Source: Microbacterium sp. C5A9
GTDB lineage: Bacteria > Actinomycetota > Actinomycetes > Actinomycetales > Microbacteriaceae
Direction: 5' to 3'
NCBI RefSeq assembly: GCF_022627955.1
Contig: NZ_JABXGD010000004.1
Coordinates: 124,001 to 188,000, forward strand
Length of the DNA: 64,000 nucleotides
In this document: positions 43,955 through 54,934 of the stretch, in pieces
How the letters are laid out: each line of letters starts with the position of its first letter
Numbering within the stretch: the stretch's first letter is position 1
Notes under the pieces: model-generated
Databases searched by the model: none
What the model was told of the DNA's origin: nothing
What the model saw: the letters and a program-made list of their open reading frames with translations, nothing else
Program-made: the position numbers and the translations under genes

Positions 43955-44542
43955 ATGAGCACCCCTGTCGTCGACCGCACCGCCCCCACCGATCACCCCG
44001 TCCTCGACGTCCTCGCCGGACGGTGGAGCCCCCGCGCCTACGACGCGGAGAACACCATCGACGACGCCAAGCTCGACGCCGCCCTCGAGGCTGCACGCTG
44101 GTCACCGTCGGCGTACAACCTGCAGCCGTGGCGCTTCATCGTCGCCCGCCGCGGCACCGCCCTGTTCGACCAGGTCGTCGGCTCGCTCGTCGAGTTCAAC
44201 CAGCTCTGGGCCTCGAAGGCGTCGGCCCTCATCGTCGCCATCGCCGAGACCGAGTCCGACGAGGGCAAGGCCATCAGCCATGCGGTCTACGACCTCGGCC
44301 AGGCCGTGGCGCACTTCTCCGTGCAGGCCCACCACGAGGGTCTCCTCGTGCACCAGATGAGCGGATTCGACCCCGAGGTCGTCCGCGAGTTCGCCGATCT
44401 GGCACCCCGGTTCGCCCCGATCACCGTGATCGCGGTCGGCGAGCTCGGCGACGCAGCGGGCCTTCCCGAGGGTCTGCAGCAGGGTGAGACGGCACCCCGC
44501 GTGCGCCGCCCGATCGCCGAGACGGTCATCCTCAGCGCCTGA
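43955..44542 (+). CDS. Nitroreductase family protein
   Basis: The 195-aa flavin enzyme has RWSPRAYDAENTIDDAKLDAALEAARWSPSAYNLQPWRF, the FMN-binding N-terminal region of nitroreductases, and further conserved segments AVYDLGQAVAHFSVQAHHEGL and PITVIAVGELG. It likely reduces quinones or nitro compounds with NAD(P)H as an FMN homodimer. The ATG is preceded by AAAGG at normal spacing. Unlike most genes here it has a true leader, with a possible promoter around TTTACACT at 43893-43900. Confidence 0.88.
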   Translation: MSTPVVDRTAPTDHPVLDVLAGRWSPRAYDAENTIDDAKLDAALEAARWSPSAYNLQPWRFIVARRGTALFDQVVGSLVEFNQLWASKASALIVAIAETESDEGKAISHAVYDLGQAVAHFSVQAHHEGLLVHQMSGFDPEVVREFADLAPRFAPITVIAVGELGDAAGLPEGLQQGETAPRVRRPIAETVILSA

Positions 44543-44557
44543 TCACCTCAGCCTTCT

Positions 44558-44592
44558 GAAGGGCGCCACCCGACATTCGGGTGGCGCCCTTC
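44558..44592 (+). terminator. Strong hairpin terminator after the nitroreductase
   Basis: A perfect 16-bp stem (44558-44573 with 44577-44592) closing on a 3-nt loop, 16 bp past the stop codon and upstream of the next promoter. It is the expected form of a rho-independent terminator without a long U-tract. Confidence 0.8.
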
Positions 44593-44625
44593 GTGCGTGG
44601 CCGACGCCGACCTAGAATCGAGCGC

Positions 44626-46131
44626 ATGGCGATTCAGCGAAGGATCAAATCGGTCGAACAGTCGATGGCCGAGACACACGACGAGAAGCGCTCGCTGAAA
44701 CGCTCGCTCGGTGTCTGGGACCTGGCCGTGATGGGCGTCGCCGTGGCGGTCGGCGCGGGCATCTTCTCGGTCGGCGCCGAGGCGTCCGCCCGCCATTCCG
44801 GCCCCGCCGTGATCATCTCGTTCATCATCGCGGCGGCCGTCTGCGGCCTGGCGATCCTCTGCTACGCCGAGTTCGCATCGTCGATCCCGGTCGCGGGTTC
44901 GGCATACACGTTCACCTACTCGACGCTGGGCGAGTTCCTCGCCTGGATCATCGGCTGGGACCTGATCCTCGAGATGCTCATGGCCTCGGCCGTGATCGCG
45001 AAGTACTGGGGCGTGTATCTGGGCGACGCGGTGTCGCTGTTCAACCTCGAGATCCCCATGACCCTGCAGCTCGGACCGCTCTCGTTCGACTGGGGGCCCG
45101 TGGTCATCGTCGCGATCTTCACCGTGCTGCTCGCCCTCGGCACCCAGCTGTCGAGCCGCGTCAACAGCGTGTTCACGGTGATCAAGGTCGCGATCGTGCT
45201 GTTCGTCATCGTCGTCGGCTTCTTCTTCATCAACGGCGCCAACTACACCCCCTTCGTTCCGCCGGCCGAGTCCGGCGCCGCCTCCGAGAGCGCGTGGACG
45301 CAGTCGCTCTTCTCGTTCATGACCGGCTCGGAGCCGACGATGTACGGCGTCTTCGGCATCCTCAGCGGCGCCGCCCTGGTGTTCTTCGCCTTCATCGGAT
45401 TCGACGTGGTCGCCACCAGCGCCGAGGAGACGAAGGACCCGAAGCGCACCGTGCCGCGCGGCATCATCCTCGGCCTCGTCATCGTGACGGTGCTGTACGT
45501 GCTCGTCGCCATCGTGATCACCGGGATGGTGTCGTACACCGAACTCGCGAAACTCGAGGAGCCCTCACTGTCGAGCGCCTTCGAGCTGGTCGGCGCGACG
45601 TGGGCCGCCCAGGTGATCGCGATCGGCAGCCTCGTCGGCCTCACGACGGTCGTGATGGTGCTGCTCATGGGACTCGCCCGCGTGATCTTCGCGATGAGCC
45701 GTGACGGCCTGCTGCCCCGCTCGCTCAGCGTGACCGACGCCAAGCGCGGCACCCCGATCCGCATCCAGCTGATCGTCGGCGTCGTGATCGCACTCATCGC
45801 CGGCTTCACCGACGTGCAGGTGCTCGGCGACATGATCAACATCGGCACCCTGTCGGCGTTCGTGCTCGTGAGCATCGGCGTGCCGATCCTGCGCAAGAGC
45901 CGCCCCGACCTCGAGCGTCCGTTCACGGTGCCGCTGTCGCCCTGGCTTCCCTGGATCTCGGCGCTCGCCTGCTTCTGGCTGATGCTGAACCTCAGCACCG
46001 AGACCTGGCTGCGCTTCGGCATCTGGCTGGCGATCGGCATGGTGATCTACTTCGCGTACTCGCGACGCCACTCGATCCTCGGACAGGGGCTGGCGGCGGA
46101 CGCGATCGCGGGCCGCGGCACGCGCATCTAG
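44626..46131 (+). CDS. APC-family amino acid permease
   Basis: The 501-aa transporter has 12 or more membrane helices. The first helix carries GVAVAVGAGIFSVGAEAS, the APC helix-1 substrate-binding GxGIF motif, and later FFAFIGFDVVATSAEETKDPKRTVPRG, typical of the cationic amino acid transporter branch. It imports amino acids with protons; the substrate is not certain. ATG at 44626 has TAGAAT 7 nt upstream. It is flanked by hairpin terminators on both sides and so is a single-gene unit. Confidence 0.88.
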   Translation: MAIQRRIKSVEQSMAETHDEKRSLKRSLGVWDLAVMGVAVAVGAGIFSVGAEASARHSGPAVIISFIIAAAVCGLAILCYAEFASSIPVAGSAYTFTYSTLGEFLAWIIGWDLILEMLMASAVIAKYWGVYLGDAVSLFNLEIPMTLQLGPLSFDWGPVVIVAIFTVLLALGTQLSSRVNSVFTVIKVAIVLFVIVVGFFFINGANYTPFVPPAESGAASESAWTQSLFSFMTGSEPTMYGVFGILSGAALVFFAFIGFDVVATSAEETKDPKRTVPRGIILGLVIVTVLYVLVAIVITGMVSYTELAKLEEPSLSSAFELVGATWAAQVIAIGSLVGLTTVVMVLLMGLARVIFAMSRDGLLPRSLSVTDAKRGTPIRIQLIVGVVIALIAGFTDVQVLGDMINIGTLSAFVLVSIGVPILRKSRPDLERPFTVPLSPWLPWISALACFWLMLNLSTETWLRFGIWLAIGMVIYFAYSRRHSILGQGLAADAIAGRGTRI

Positions 46132-46145
46132 CGCCGCGCGGACAA

Positions 46146-46183
46146 GCAGGAGGGGCGGATGCCGCGGCATCCGCCCCTCCTGC
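46146..46183. terminator. 38-bp perfect palindrome between the APC permease and clpB
   Basis: Positions 46146-46183 form one uninterrupted perfect palindrome (19-bp half-site, centre CGCG), which gives an 18-bp or longer stem. It lies between two convergent stop codons and probably terminates both transcripts. It contains a GGATGC/GCATCC pair, the hexamer common in this genome. Confidence 0.85.
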
Positions 46184-46213
46184 ATATCCGGGCCCGGTCC
46201 TGCTGGTCCCGAC

Positions 46214-48412
<2,199 letters not shown>

Positions 48413-48466
48413 GTGTTCCTCCTGGGAGACTCCTTCTGGTCACTTCTCTGGTCGACGTCCGAAAAA

Positions 48467-48487
48467 GTTGAGTGGACGTGACTCAAG
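48467..48487. promoter_or_regulatory. HAIR element (HspR operator) of clpB
   Basis: The minus strand reads CTTGAGT-N7-ACTCAAC, matching the actinobacterial HAIR consensus CTTGAGT-N7-ACTCAAG at all but one base. It lies upstream of clpB and one base from the coaBC stop codon. Control by HspR is therefore expected; an hspR gene is not in the window. Confidence 0.9.
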
Positions 48488-48488
48488 T

Positions 48489-49703
48489 TTAGCGCACCGA
48501 GCGCACAGTATCCAGGATCACTCGGGCGACCTCGCGCTTCGCTCCCGCGGCAACGGCGACGACCTCTCCCCCGGCTCCGACGATCTCGACCTCGTTGTCG
48601 TGACGCTCGAACCCCTGCTCGGCATTCGCGAGATTCACCGCGAGCAGGTCGACCCCCTTGCGCTCGCGCTTTCGCCGGGCGCGATCCCGACGCTCGTCGG
48701 CCGACTCCGACGTCTCGGCGGCGAACGCGACGATCGTCTGCCCCTCGGGCGCGGCGCCCTCCGCCCGCGATGCCGCGAGCGCCGCCACCACGTCTTCGTT
48801 CTCCACGAGCTCGAGCCGCGTCAGCAGACCCTGCTCCTTCGTGAGCTTGTGCGCCGAGACGGAAGCCGGCCGATAGTCGGCCACCGCGGCGGCCATGATC
48901 ACGATGTCCGCCGCCGACGCGGCATCCTTCATCGCCGTCGAGAGCTCGGCTGCGGTGCCGACGGCCACCACGCGGATCGAGGGATGCCGCGCCTCGGCCT
49001 GCACATCGCCCGACACGTTCGCCGCGACCAACGTCACGACCGCTCCTCGCGCGGCGGCCTCGGCGGCGAGCGCGACGCCCTGTCTGCCGCTCGACCGATT
49101 GCCGAGGAAACGCACGGGATCGATGGGCTCGCGGGTGCCGCCCGCCGAGATCGCCACACGCACGCCCGCCAGGTCCTGCGGAGCGACGAGCGCGAGGGCC
49201 GCCTCGACGATCTCCTCGGGCTCGACCATGCGCCCCGGACCGCTGTCGCCGCCGGCGAGCTCGCCGTCGGCCGGACCCACCAGGTGCACCCCGCGCCCGC
49301 GCAGGGTCGCGGTGTTCGCCTGGGTGGCGGCGTTGCGCCACATCTCGGCGTGCATGGCGGGTGCGAGCAGCACCGGCGCCTCGGTCGCGAGCAGCGTGGT
49401 GCCGAGCAGGTCGTCGGCGATGCCCGCGGTGATCTTGGCGATCGTGTTGGCCGTAGCCGGTGCGACGATCACCAGGTCGGCGTTCTGCCCGAGCGCGACA
49501 TGGCGAACACGGGCGACGTCGTCGTGCACGCTCGTGGTGACGGGATGCCGGCTCAGCGCCTCCCACGTCGGGGTCCCCACGAAGCGCAGGGCGTCTTCCG
49601 TGGGCACGACGGTCACATCGTGACCCGCCTTGGTCAGCAGACGCACCAGGTGCACTGTCTTGTATGCGGCGATGCCACCCGTAACCCCGACGACGATGTT
49701 CAC
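48489..49703 (-). CDS. coaBC: Phosphopantothenoylcysteine synthetase/decarboxylase
   Basis: Bifunctional coenzyme A enzyme of 404 aa. The N-terminal CoaC flavoprotein decarboxylase has [13 protein letters not shown], the substrate-clamp region with PAMHAEMW, and [17 protein letters not shown]. The C-terminal CoaB synthetase begins at about residue 185 with [25 protein letters not shown] and has [10 protein letters not shown] and K-L-T-K near residue 275. GTG at 49703 has CAGAAT 6 nt upstream, consistent with leaderless transcription. It lies upstream of clpB in the same direction, separated by the HAIR promoter. Confidence 0.93.
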   Translation of the reverse strand: MNIVVGVTGGIAAYKTVHLVRLLTKAGHDVTVVPTEDALRFVGTPTWEALSRHPVTTSVHDDVARVRHVALGQNADLVIVAPATANTIAKITAGIADDLLGTTLLATEAPVLLAPAMHAEMWRNAATQANTATLRGRGVHLVGPADGELAGGDSGPGRMVEPEEIVEAALALVAPQDLAGVRVAISAGGTREPIDPVRFLGNRSSGRQGVALAAEAAARGAVVTLVAANVSGDVQAEARHPSIRVVAVGTAAELSTAMKDAASAADIVIMAAAVADYRPASVSAHKLTKEQGLLTRLELVENEDVVAALAASRAEGAAPEGQTIVAFAAETSESADERRDRARRKRERKGVDLLAVNLANAEQGFERHDNEVEIVGAGGEVVAVAAGAKREVARVILDTVRSVR

Positions 49704-49781
49704 GGTTCGATTCTGCCGCAGCATCCGCGCCCGCGGGTCGGCGCCCGCCCGCCGTGGTTCGCCGCTCCTAGACTTGTCTCC

Positions 49782-50483
49782 GTGTGCACCGTGGTGATCG
49801 ATGTGGCGGAGCGCGGGGCCGCACGGCTTCTCGCAGTGCGAGACGAGGACCCGCAGCGGGAGTGGGATGCTCTCGGCGAGTGGTGGCCCGACGCGTATCC
49901 CGGGGTCTCGGGCATCCGCGATCGCCGCGCCGGCGGAGCGTGGCTCGCCGTGAACCCGACGGAGCACCGCCTCGCCGTGCTGCTCAACCGCGCCGACGTG
50001 GTGGATCTCGCCGACGACGTCGCCGTGTCCCGCGGCTCGCTCGCACTGGAGTCGGTGGCGGGGCGCTCGCCGATCGCACCGCTGACGATGCACGGCTTCA
50101 ACCTGCTCGAGGTGCGCCCGGAAGGATCGCGGGTGCTGAGCTGGGACGGTGCCGAGCTGCGGGAGACGCCGATCAGTGACGGCATCCACATGATCGCCCA
50201 CGACGACCTCGACGATCCCGAGACCCCGCGTATCGCCGCATGGCTGCCCGAGTTCCGGGCGCTCGGGCCCGCCGCCGACAGCCTCGACTGGCCCGCCGAC
50301 TGGACGACCCTGCTCGGCGCGTCCGCGCGGCTCGACCCCGAAGACGACAGGGCGATCATCCGCGACAACCGCCCGCACGGATACCCCACGCAGTCGCTGC
50401 TGTACTGCACGGCATCCGTCACGCCCGCCGGCGTCGACGTCGACTATCGCGCACTCCCCAGCCCCGGCCACTGGGACCACTGA
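49782..50483 (+). CDS. NRDE/TANGO2-family protein
   Basis: The 233-aa protein begins with Cys2 (GTG-TGC-ACC), as expected of the NRDE family, and has [13 protein letters not shown], where the family usually reads NRDE, and [20 protein letters not shown]. The asparagine of the NRDE motif is replaced by valine. The family has an Ntn-hydrolase-like fold and roles in Golgi and heme trafficking in eukaryotes, unclear in bacteria. TAGACT lies 7 nt before the GTG. Confidence 0.8.
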   Translation: MCTVVIDVAERGAARLLAVRDEDPQREWDALGEWWPDAYPGVSGIRDRRAGGAWLAVNPTEHRLAVLLNRADVVDLADDVAVSRGSLALESVAGRSPIAPLTMHGFNLLEVRPEGSRVLSWDGAELRETPISDGIHMIAHDDLDDPETPRIAAWLPEFRALGPAADSLDWPADWTTLLGASARLDPEDDRAIIRDNRPHGYPTQSLLYCTASVTPAGVDVDYRALPSPGHWDH

Positions 50484-50534
50484 CCACGACGGACACCGGC
50501 GCCGACACCGGTGCCGACATCGATGCGCTCGCGC

Positions 50535-51512
50535 TCAGGCCGCAGACGACTCGGTCTCGTCGACGCACGAGAAGCGTGCCCGATAGGCGGTCGGCGTCGT
50601 GCCGAGGACGCGGGAGAAGTTCTGCCGCAGCACCGCGGCAGAGCCGAAGCCGCACTCGTCGGCGATCTGATCGAGCGCGAGGTCGCTGCGTTCGAGCAGT
50701 CGCTGGGCGTGCAGCACCCGCTGCCGAGCGAGCCAGGCCGCCGGCGTCGCCCCGTACTCGGCCTTGAACCGGCGGGCGAAGGTGCGCGGCGACATCAGCG
50801 CGCGTGCGGCGAGCTGATCGACACCCAGGTCGTCGCGCAGGTGTTCGACCGCCCAGTCGGCGACCGCCGCGAGCGAGTCGCTCGGCACGACGGGGATCGG
50901 CCGGTCGATGAACTGCGCCTGCCCGCCGTCGCGCTGCGGCGGCACCACCATGCGGCGGGCGATGCGGTTGGTCAGCTCTGCACCCAGCTCCTGGCGCAGC
51001 AGGTGCAGGCACGCGTCGATCCCCGCCGCCGTGCCGGCGCTCGTGATGATGCGCCCGTCCTGCACGAACAGCACGTCGGGGTCGATGTCGATCTGCGGGT
51101 ACATCTCGGCCATCACGTCGGAGTACATCCAGTGCGTGGTCGCCCGACGCCCGTCGAGCACGCCGGCGGCCCCGAGGATGAACGAGGCGCTGCAGATGGT
51201 CAGCACCCAGGCGCCGCGCGCCACCGCGTCTCGAGCGAGGTCGAGCAGCAGCGGATCGATCTGCGGCCAGTACTCCCGCGGAACGGGGCAGAAGACCACG
51301 AGGTCGGCCTCATAGGCGAACGACAGATCGTGCTCGACGTTGATCGAGAAGCCGAGCTTCGATGTCACGACGCCCGGATGCGGGGCGATGACCCGGAAGT
51401 CGAAGTTCGGGACGCCGTCGTTCGACCGATCCAGACCGAACGCCTCGCACGCGAGACCGAACTCGAACGGCGCGAATCCGTCTTGGACGACACAGGCGAC
51501 GGTCTTCATCAT
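50535..51512 (-). CDS. GlxA-family AraC transcriptional regulator
   Basis: The 325-aa regulator has an N-terminal DJ-1/PfpI domain with the nucleophile-elbow region VLTICSASFILGAAGVLDGRRATTHW and a C-terminal AraC helix-turn-helix (SLAAVADWAVEHLRDDLGVDQLAARALMSPRTFARRFK, then DQIADECGFGSAAVLRQNFSR). Family members control quaternary amine or amide catabolism, but the target here is unknown. Two successive ATGs (51512 and 51509) lie behind GGGAG, so the exact start is uncertain. Three TGGCAG-type sequences lie in its upstream region. Confidence 0.85.
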   Translation of the reverse strand: MMKTVACVVQDGFAPFEFGLACEAFGLDRSNDGVPNFDFRVIAPHPGVVTSKLGFSINVEHDLSFAYEADLVVFCPVPREYWPQIDPLLLDLARDAVARGAWVLTICSASFILGAAGVLDGRRATTHWMYSDVMAEMYPQIDIDPDVLFVQDGRIITSAGTAAGIDACLHLLRQELGAELTNRIARRMVVPPQRDGGQAQFIDRPIPVVPSDSLAAVADWAVEHLRDDLGVDQLAARALMSPRTFARRFKAEYGATPAAWLARQRVLHAQRLLERSDLALDQIADECGFGSAAVLRQNFSRVLGTTPTAYRARFSCVDETESSAA

Positions 51513-51527
51513 GGCTTCTCCCGACGA

Positions 51528-51600
51528 TGGCAGTTTTCGTACGCTCGCAGTCTATTCTGCCACTCGTGGCTGATCAAGCGCGAACATAGCATTTCTGCCA
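51528..51600. promoter_or_regulatory. Three TGGCAG/CTGCCA motifs between the GlxA regulator and a small gene
   Basis: TGGCAG at 51528-51533 and CTGCCA at 51557-51562 and 51595-51600 (the last one at the start codon of the small gene) form inverted and direct copies within a 73-bp stretch that also contains TAGACT and TAGCAT promoter boxes. The arrangement is consistent with cooperative binding by the divergent AraC-type regulator. Confidence 0.45.
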
Positions 51601-51761
51601 TGGTCATCCTCATCCTCCTCCTCGCCCTCTCCGCCTGGGCCATCGTCGCGACCGTGGTCGAGCTCCGCCGCGACGGCTATCGGCAGGAGCCCACCGACTG
51701 GACGCGCCTCGGCGGCCGCGACACTCTCGACCGCGCCGAATCCGGCCACACGTACCGCTGA
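51600..51761 (+). CDS. Small membrane protein divergent from the GlxA regulator
   Basis: The 53-aa product has one transmembrane helix (residues about 2-21) and a hydrophilic tail (ELRRDGYRQEPTDWTRLGG...). The ATG has TAGCAT 7 nt upstream and lies within the last CTGCCA motif. Its position, facing the regulator across shared motifs, suggests it may be regulated by it. Function unknown. Confidence 0.6.
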   Translation: MVILILLLALSAWAIVATVVELRRDGYRQEPTDWTRLGGRDTLDRAESGHTYR

Positions 51762-51830
51762 ACCATCACTGCGGCGGAGAGTCGTCGAGCCTGCTCACGC
51801 CGGGAGTCGCACGCCGCTACGCTCGACTGC

Positions 51831-52361
51831 ATGAGCGAGCCGCAGCAGCCCCCCGCGCAGCCGTACGGAAGCCCCCCGCCGCACCAGGCGGGCCCGCAGT
51901 CCCCCGGCGCTCCGCAGTACCCGAGCGCTCCGCAGTACTCGGGCGCTCCGCAGTACCCCGGCACGCAGCAGCACCCCGGAGCCCCGCAGCACCCCGGCGC
52001 TCCGCAGTACCCGAGCGCTCCGCCGCACGCCGGCGCATCCTCCGCCGCCCCGACCGCCGGCCCCGGACGCCTCGCGTTCATCCTCGCCCTGGTGTCGCTC
52101 GGCCTCAGCCTGGTGGTGTCCGTCTCGTACCCGCTGATCTACCGCTGGGCCTACGACGCGGTCGCGATCGGCGCCTTCGGGACGATCGGCAACGGGCTGA
52201 TCTTCCTCGTCGCTCTGGCCGCACTCCTGCTCGGCATCGTGGGCGCGAGGAGGCCCGGGTCGAAGCTGCTCCCCGGCATCGCGATCGGCATCACCGCCGC
52301 GCAGCTCGCCGGGATCCTGGTCTCGTGGGTGTCGAACCTGTTCTACGCCCTGCCGTTCTGA
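51831..52361 (+). CDS. Proline-rich repeat membrane protein
   Basis: The 176-aa protein has an N-terminal tail of about 80 residues with six to seven copies of a GAPQYP-like hexapeptide (about residues 25-64) and then three hydrophobic segments (about 80-100, 115-140, 147-170). Such proline/glutamine-rich tails occur in actinobacterial envelope proteins of DUF4190-like layout, with a cytoplasmic disordered arm. TACGCT lies 7 nt before the ATG. Function unknown. Confidence 0.65.
   Translation: MSEPQQPPAQPYGSPPPHQAGPQSPGAPQYPSAPQYSGAPQYPGTQQHPGAPQHPGAPQYPSAPPHAGASSAAPTAGPGRLAFILALVSLGLSLVVSVSYPLIYRWAYDAVAIGAFGTIGNGLIFLVALAALLLGIVGARRPGSKLLPGIAIGITAAQLAGILVSWVSNLFYALPF
51905..52022 (+). repeat. 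18-bp tandem repeat encoding GAPQYP units
   Basis: Roughly six and a half imperfect copies of an 18-bp unit, GGCGCTCCGCAGTACCCG. Some copies are identical at DNA level, which implies recent expansion. The number of copies is likely to vary between relatives. Confidence 0.8.
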
Positions 52362-52385
52362 GCGACGACCCGCTGCGCCGACGGC

Positions 52386-53588
52386 TCAGCTCGCGAGCAC
52401 CCTCTCGTAGATCTCGATCATCGCGGCCGTGCGCGATGACTGCCGGAACGCCTCGGAGACCTGCTGCACGGGCATCGGCGCATCGCCCGACGCGATGTCG
52501 GATGCCGCGCGACGCAGCGTGTCGATGAGACCGGCCCGACGCTGGTCTTCGGTGCCCGCGGCTCCGGGCACCGCCCAGAGGCCGCCGCCCAGCTCGGCGG
52601 CGATGTCGGGGTCGCAGATCACCGACGGCGTGCCGAGGGTCGCGGCCTCGAACGGCGTCATCCCCTGCGTCTCGAAGCCGATCGACGTCTGCACGAGCGC
52701 ATCCGCCGCCGCGATGCGAGCGAGGGTCTGCGGGTAGCTGAGCGTGCCGGCGAAGCGCACGTGGGGCATCCCGGCGACGATCTTCTCGGCGGCTGCCCGC
52801 TGAGCGCCGCCGCCGATGATCTCGAGGTCGACGTCGACCCCCGATGCGACGAAGGCCTGGAGGAACGGCAGCAGTCGTTTCTCGGGACTCATGCGACCGA
52901 GCCAGACCAGACGCGGGCGGCCCGGAGCCCGTTCGGCGGGGGCCGCGGACAGGGTCTGCTCGCGGATGTCGTCGTCGATGCCGTTCCACACGACGTCGAC
53001 GGGCGAGAAGACGCCGTGTTCTTCGAGTCGGCGGGCGAAGTGCGTCGAGGGGGCGGTCACGGCCGAGGCCCCGATCGCGATCCCGCGCAGATAGGCCCAG
53101 CCGTCGCGTCCGCCCACCGGTTCGCCGAGGGCACGCAGCGCGGACCGACGCCAGAGGTTGAGCACCGACAGCACCGGCCGGTGCAGCGGGGTGACCGCGG
53201 CGATGCCGACGTCGACCCGGTTGTGCATGGTGTGCACCACGGGGACCCCGTGCCGCGCCGCGAACCGATGGCCGATGAACGCGCCCCAGAAGTCGGCCTG
53301 CACGTGCACCAGGTCGACCGGCGGCCGATGCGTCATCGCCCTGTCGAGGAACCGATCGGTGGCACGGCCCGGCCAGCTCATGGAGTACTCGCGGTCGAGG
53401 GTGATCGGCATCGACGGCAGGTCGACGTCACCGACCCCCGCCGCGGAGGCGCGCGACCCGTGCATCCGGGGCGCGACGACCGTGACCGTGTGACCCGCGC
53501 GTTCGAGGAACTGCCGCTGCAGCCGCATCGAGACCTGTGCCCCGCCGAGCGAGTCGAGGTGCTGATCGCCGAAGAAGACGACGTGCAT
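52386..53588 (-). CDS. GT4-family glycosyltransferase
   Basis: The 400-aa enzyme begins MHVVFFGDQHLDSLGGAQVSMRLQRQFL, with the G-G-A-Q acceptor loop, and has the GT-B nucleotide-binding C-terminal half: WLGRMSPEKRLLPFLQAF, IIGGGAQR, and E-x7-E motif GFETQGMTPFEAATLGTPSV. The donor could be GDP-mannose or UDP-glucose. The start at 53588 is preferred; an earlier GTG at 53603 overlaps the stop of the upstream glycosyltransferase (GTGA) and would couple them. The two genes act in the same pathway, probably glycolipid or cell-wall glycan synthesis (inference). Confidence 0.82.
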   Translation of the reverse strand: MHVVFFGDQHLDSLGGAQVSMRLQRQFLERAGHTVTVVAPRMHGSRASAAGVGDVDLPSMPITLDREYSMSWPGRATDRFLDRAMTHRPPVDLVHVQADFWGAFIGHRFAARHGVPVVHTMHNRVDVGIAAVTPLHRPVLSVLNLWRRSALRALGEPVGGRDGWAYLRGIAIGASAVTAPSTHFARRLEEHGVFSPVDVVWNGIDDDIREQTLSAAPAERAPGRPRLVWLGRMSPEKRLLPFLQAFVASGVDVDLEIIGGGAQRAAAEKIVAGMPHVRFAGTLSYPQTLARIAAADALVQTSIGFETQGMTPFEAATLGTPSVICDPDIAAELGGGLWAVPGAAGTEDQRRAGLIDTLRRAASDIASGDAPMPVQQVSEAFRQSSRTAAMIEIYERVLAS

Positions 53589-53599
53589 GGCGGTTCCCG

Positions 53600-54814
53600 T
53601 CACTCGGGGAGCGACTCGTCGCGGTACAGCGCCTCGAACGTGTCGAGGGTGCGGTTGATGTCGTGGATCGCCACGCCGTCGAGCGACGCCCGCTGCATGC
53701 GCTCGTATTCCGCGGGAGACGCGGTGAGCACATCGGTGAGGCGTGCGGCGAGCGCGTCGGCGTCGCCGGGCTCGAACAGGTAGCCGTTCTCGCCGTCGTG
53801 GACCAGGTGGGGAAGGGCGACCGCGTCGGCCGCGACGATCGGCAGCGCCGAGGCCATGGCCTCCATCGTGGCGATCGACTGCAGCTCGGCGATCGAGGCG
53901 ATCGTGAACACCGAGGCCCGCGACAGCAGTGCACGGAGCTCCTCGTCGGTCGTGCGCCCGTGGAAGGTCACGCGGTCGGAGAGGCCCAACTGGTTGGTGA
54001 GGTTCTCGAGGTTCTTGCGCTGATCGCCGCCGCCGACGATGTCGAAGGTGGCGTCGAGCGCAGGATCGAGCTTCGTCAGAGCGTCGAGGATGACCTCGAC
54101 CTGCTTCTCGGCGGTCAGGCGGCCGACGAAGATGATGCGGTTCTTCTCGCGGGGGGCGATCACCGGGGTGTACTGGCTGCGGTCGATGCCGCAGCTGACC
54201 GGGATCACGTTCTCGACGGCGACGGTGCGCTCGAGGAAGTCGGCCGCGCGACGTGTCGGTGTGGTGATCGCACGGGTGAGGGCGAACGTACGCTTCGCAT
54301 CGCCCCACGCCCAGCGGAGCACGAGGTCGTCGACGAACTTCGGCATCGTGGTGTGGTCGAGGATGTTCTCGGCCATCACGTGGTTGGTGGCGATCACCGG
54401 GATGCCGCGCTCGTGCGCGATGCGCGAGAGACCGCGACCGATCACGATGTGCGACTGGATGTGCACGACGTCGGGCTGCACTTCATCGAGGATCCTGCGG
54501 GCGTAGTGCTTCACGCGCCACGGCCAGACGAACCGCAGCCAGTCGTGGGGAGCCCAGCGCACCGACGGGAGCCGATGCATCGTCATCGGCTCGCCCTCGA
54601 TCACCTCGGTCCGCGCGGGAGTGCGTCGGTACTCGAGGTTCGGCGCGACCACATGCACGTCGTGGCCGCGCTGCACGAGCCCCGCCGCGAGGCGCTCGGC
54701 GAAGCGGGCGGCCCCGTTGATGTCAGGGGCGAACGTGTCGCATCCGATCAGGATGCGCAGCGGACGCGGCCCGGTCTCGGGAGCACTCGTCGAATCGGAG
54801 GGAGAGGAAGACAT
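53600..54814 (-). CDS. GT4-family glycosyltransferase
   Basis: The 404-aa GT-B enzyme has the N-terminal IGCDTFAPDINGAARFAERLA, the central VGRLTAEKQVEVILDAL, GGGDQRKNLENL, and the E-x7-E region SIAELQSIATMEAMASALPIVA, which reads E-L-Q-S-I-A-T-M-E as in GT4 mannosyltransferases. The substrate is unknown. The Ser/Glu/Thr-rich first 17 residues are a disordered extension. It lies directly upstream of the second glycosyltransferase and shares its transcript. Confidence 0.84.
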   Translation of the reverse strand: MSSSPSDSTSAPETGPRPLRILIGCDTFAPDINGAARFAERLAAGLVQRGHDVHVVAPNLEYRRTPARTEVIEGEPMTMHRLPSVRWAPHDWLRFVWPWRVKHYARRILDEVQPDVVHIQSHIVIGRGLSRIAHERGIPVIATNHVMAENILDHTTMPKFVDDLVLRWAWGDAKRTFALTRAITTPTRRAADFLERTVAVENVIPVSCGIDRSQYTPVIAPREKNRIIFVGRLTAEKQVEVILDALTKLDPALDATFDIVGGGDQRKNLENLTNQLGLSDRVTFHGRTTDEELRALLSRASVFTIASIAELQSIATMEAMASALPIVAADAVALPHLVHDGENGYLFEPGDADALAARLTDVLTASPAEYERMQRASLDGVAIHDINRTLDTFEALYRDESLPE

Positions 54815-54934
54815 TCTGCCTTACGGTACGGCGGCCAGGGAGCCCGGTCGGGCGCTGGCCACTCTACCGGAGGGCCCTGACCGAGCGCCCGAGGCATACC
54901 GCCATCCCCCAGCCTCACCCTCTAGCGTGGAGGC

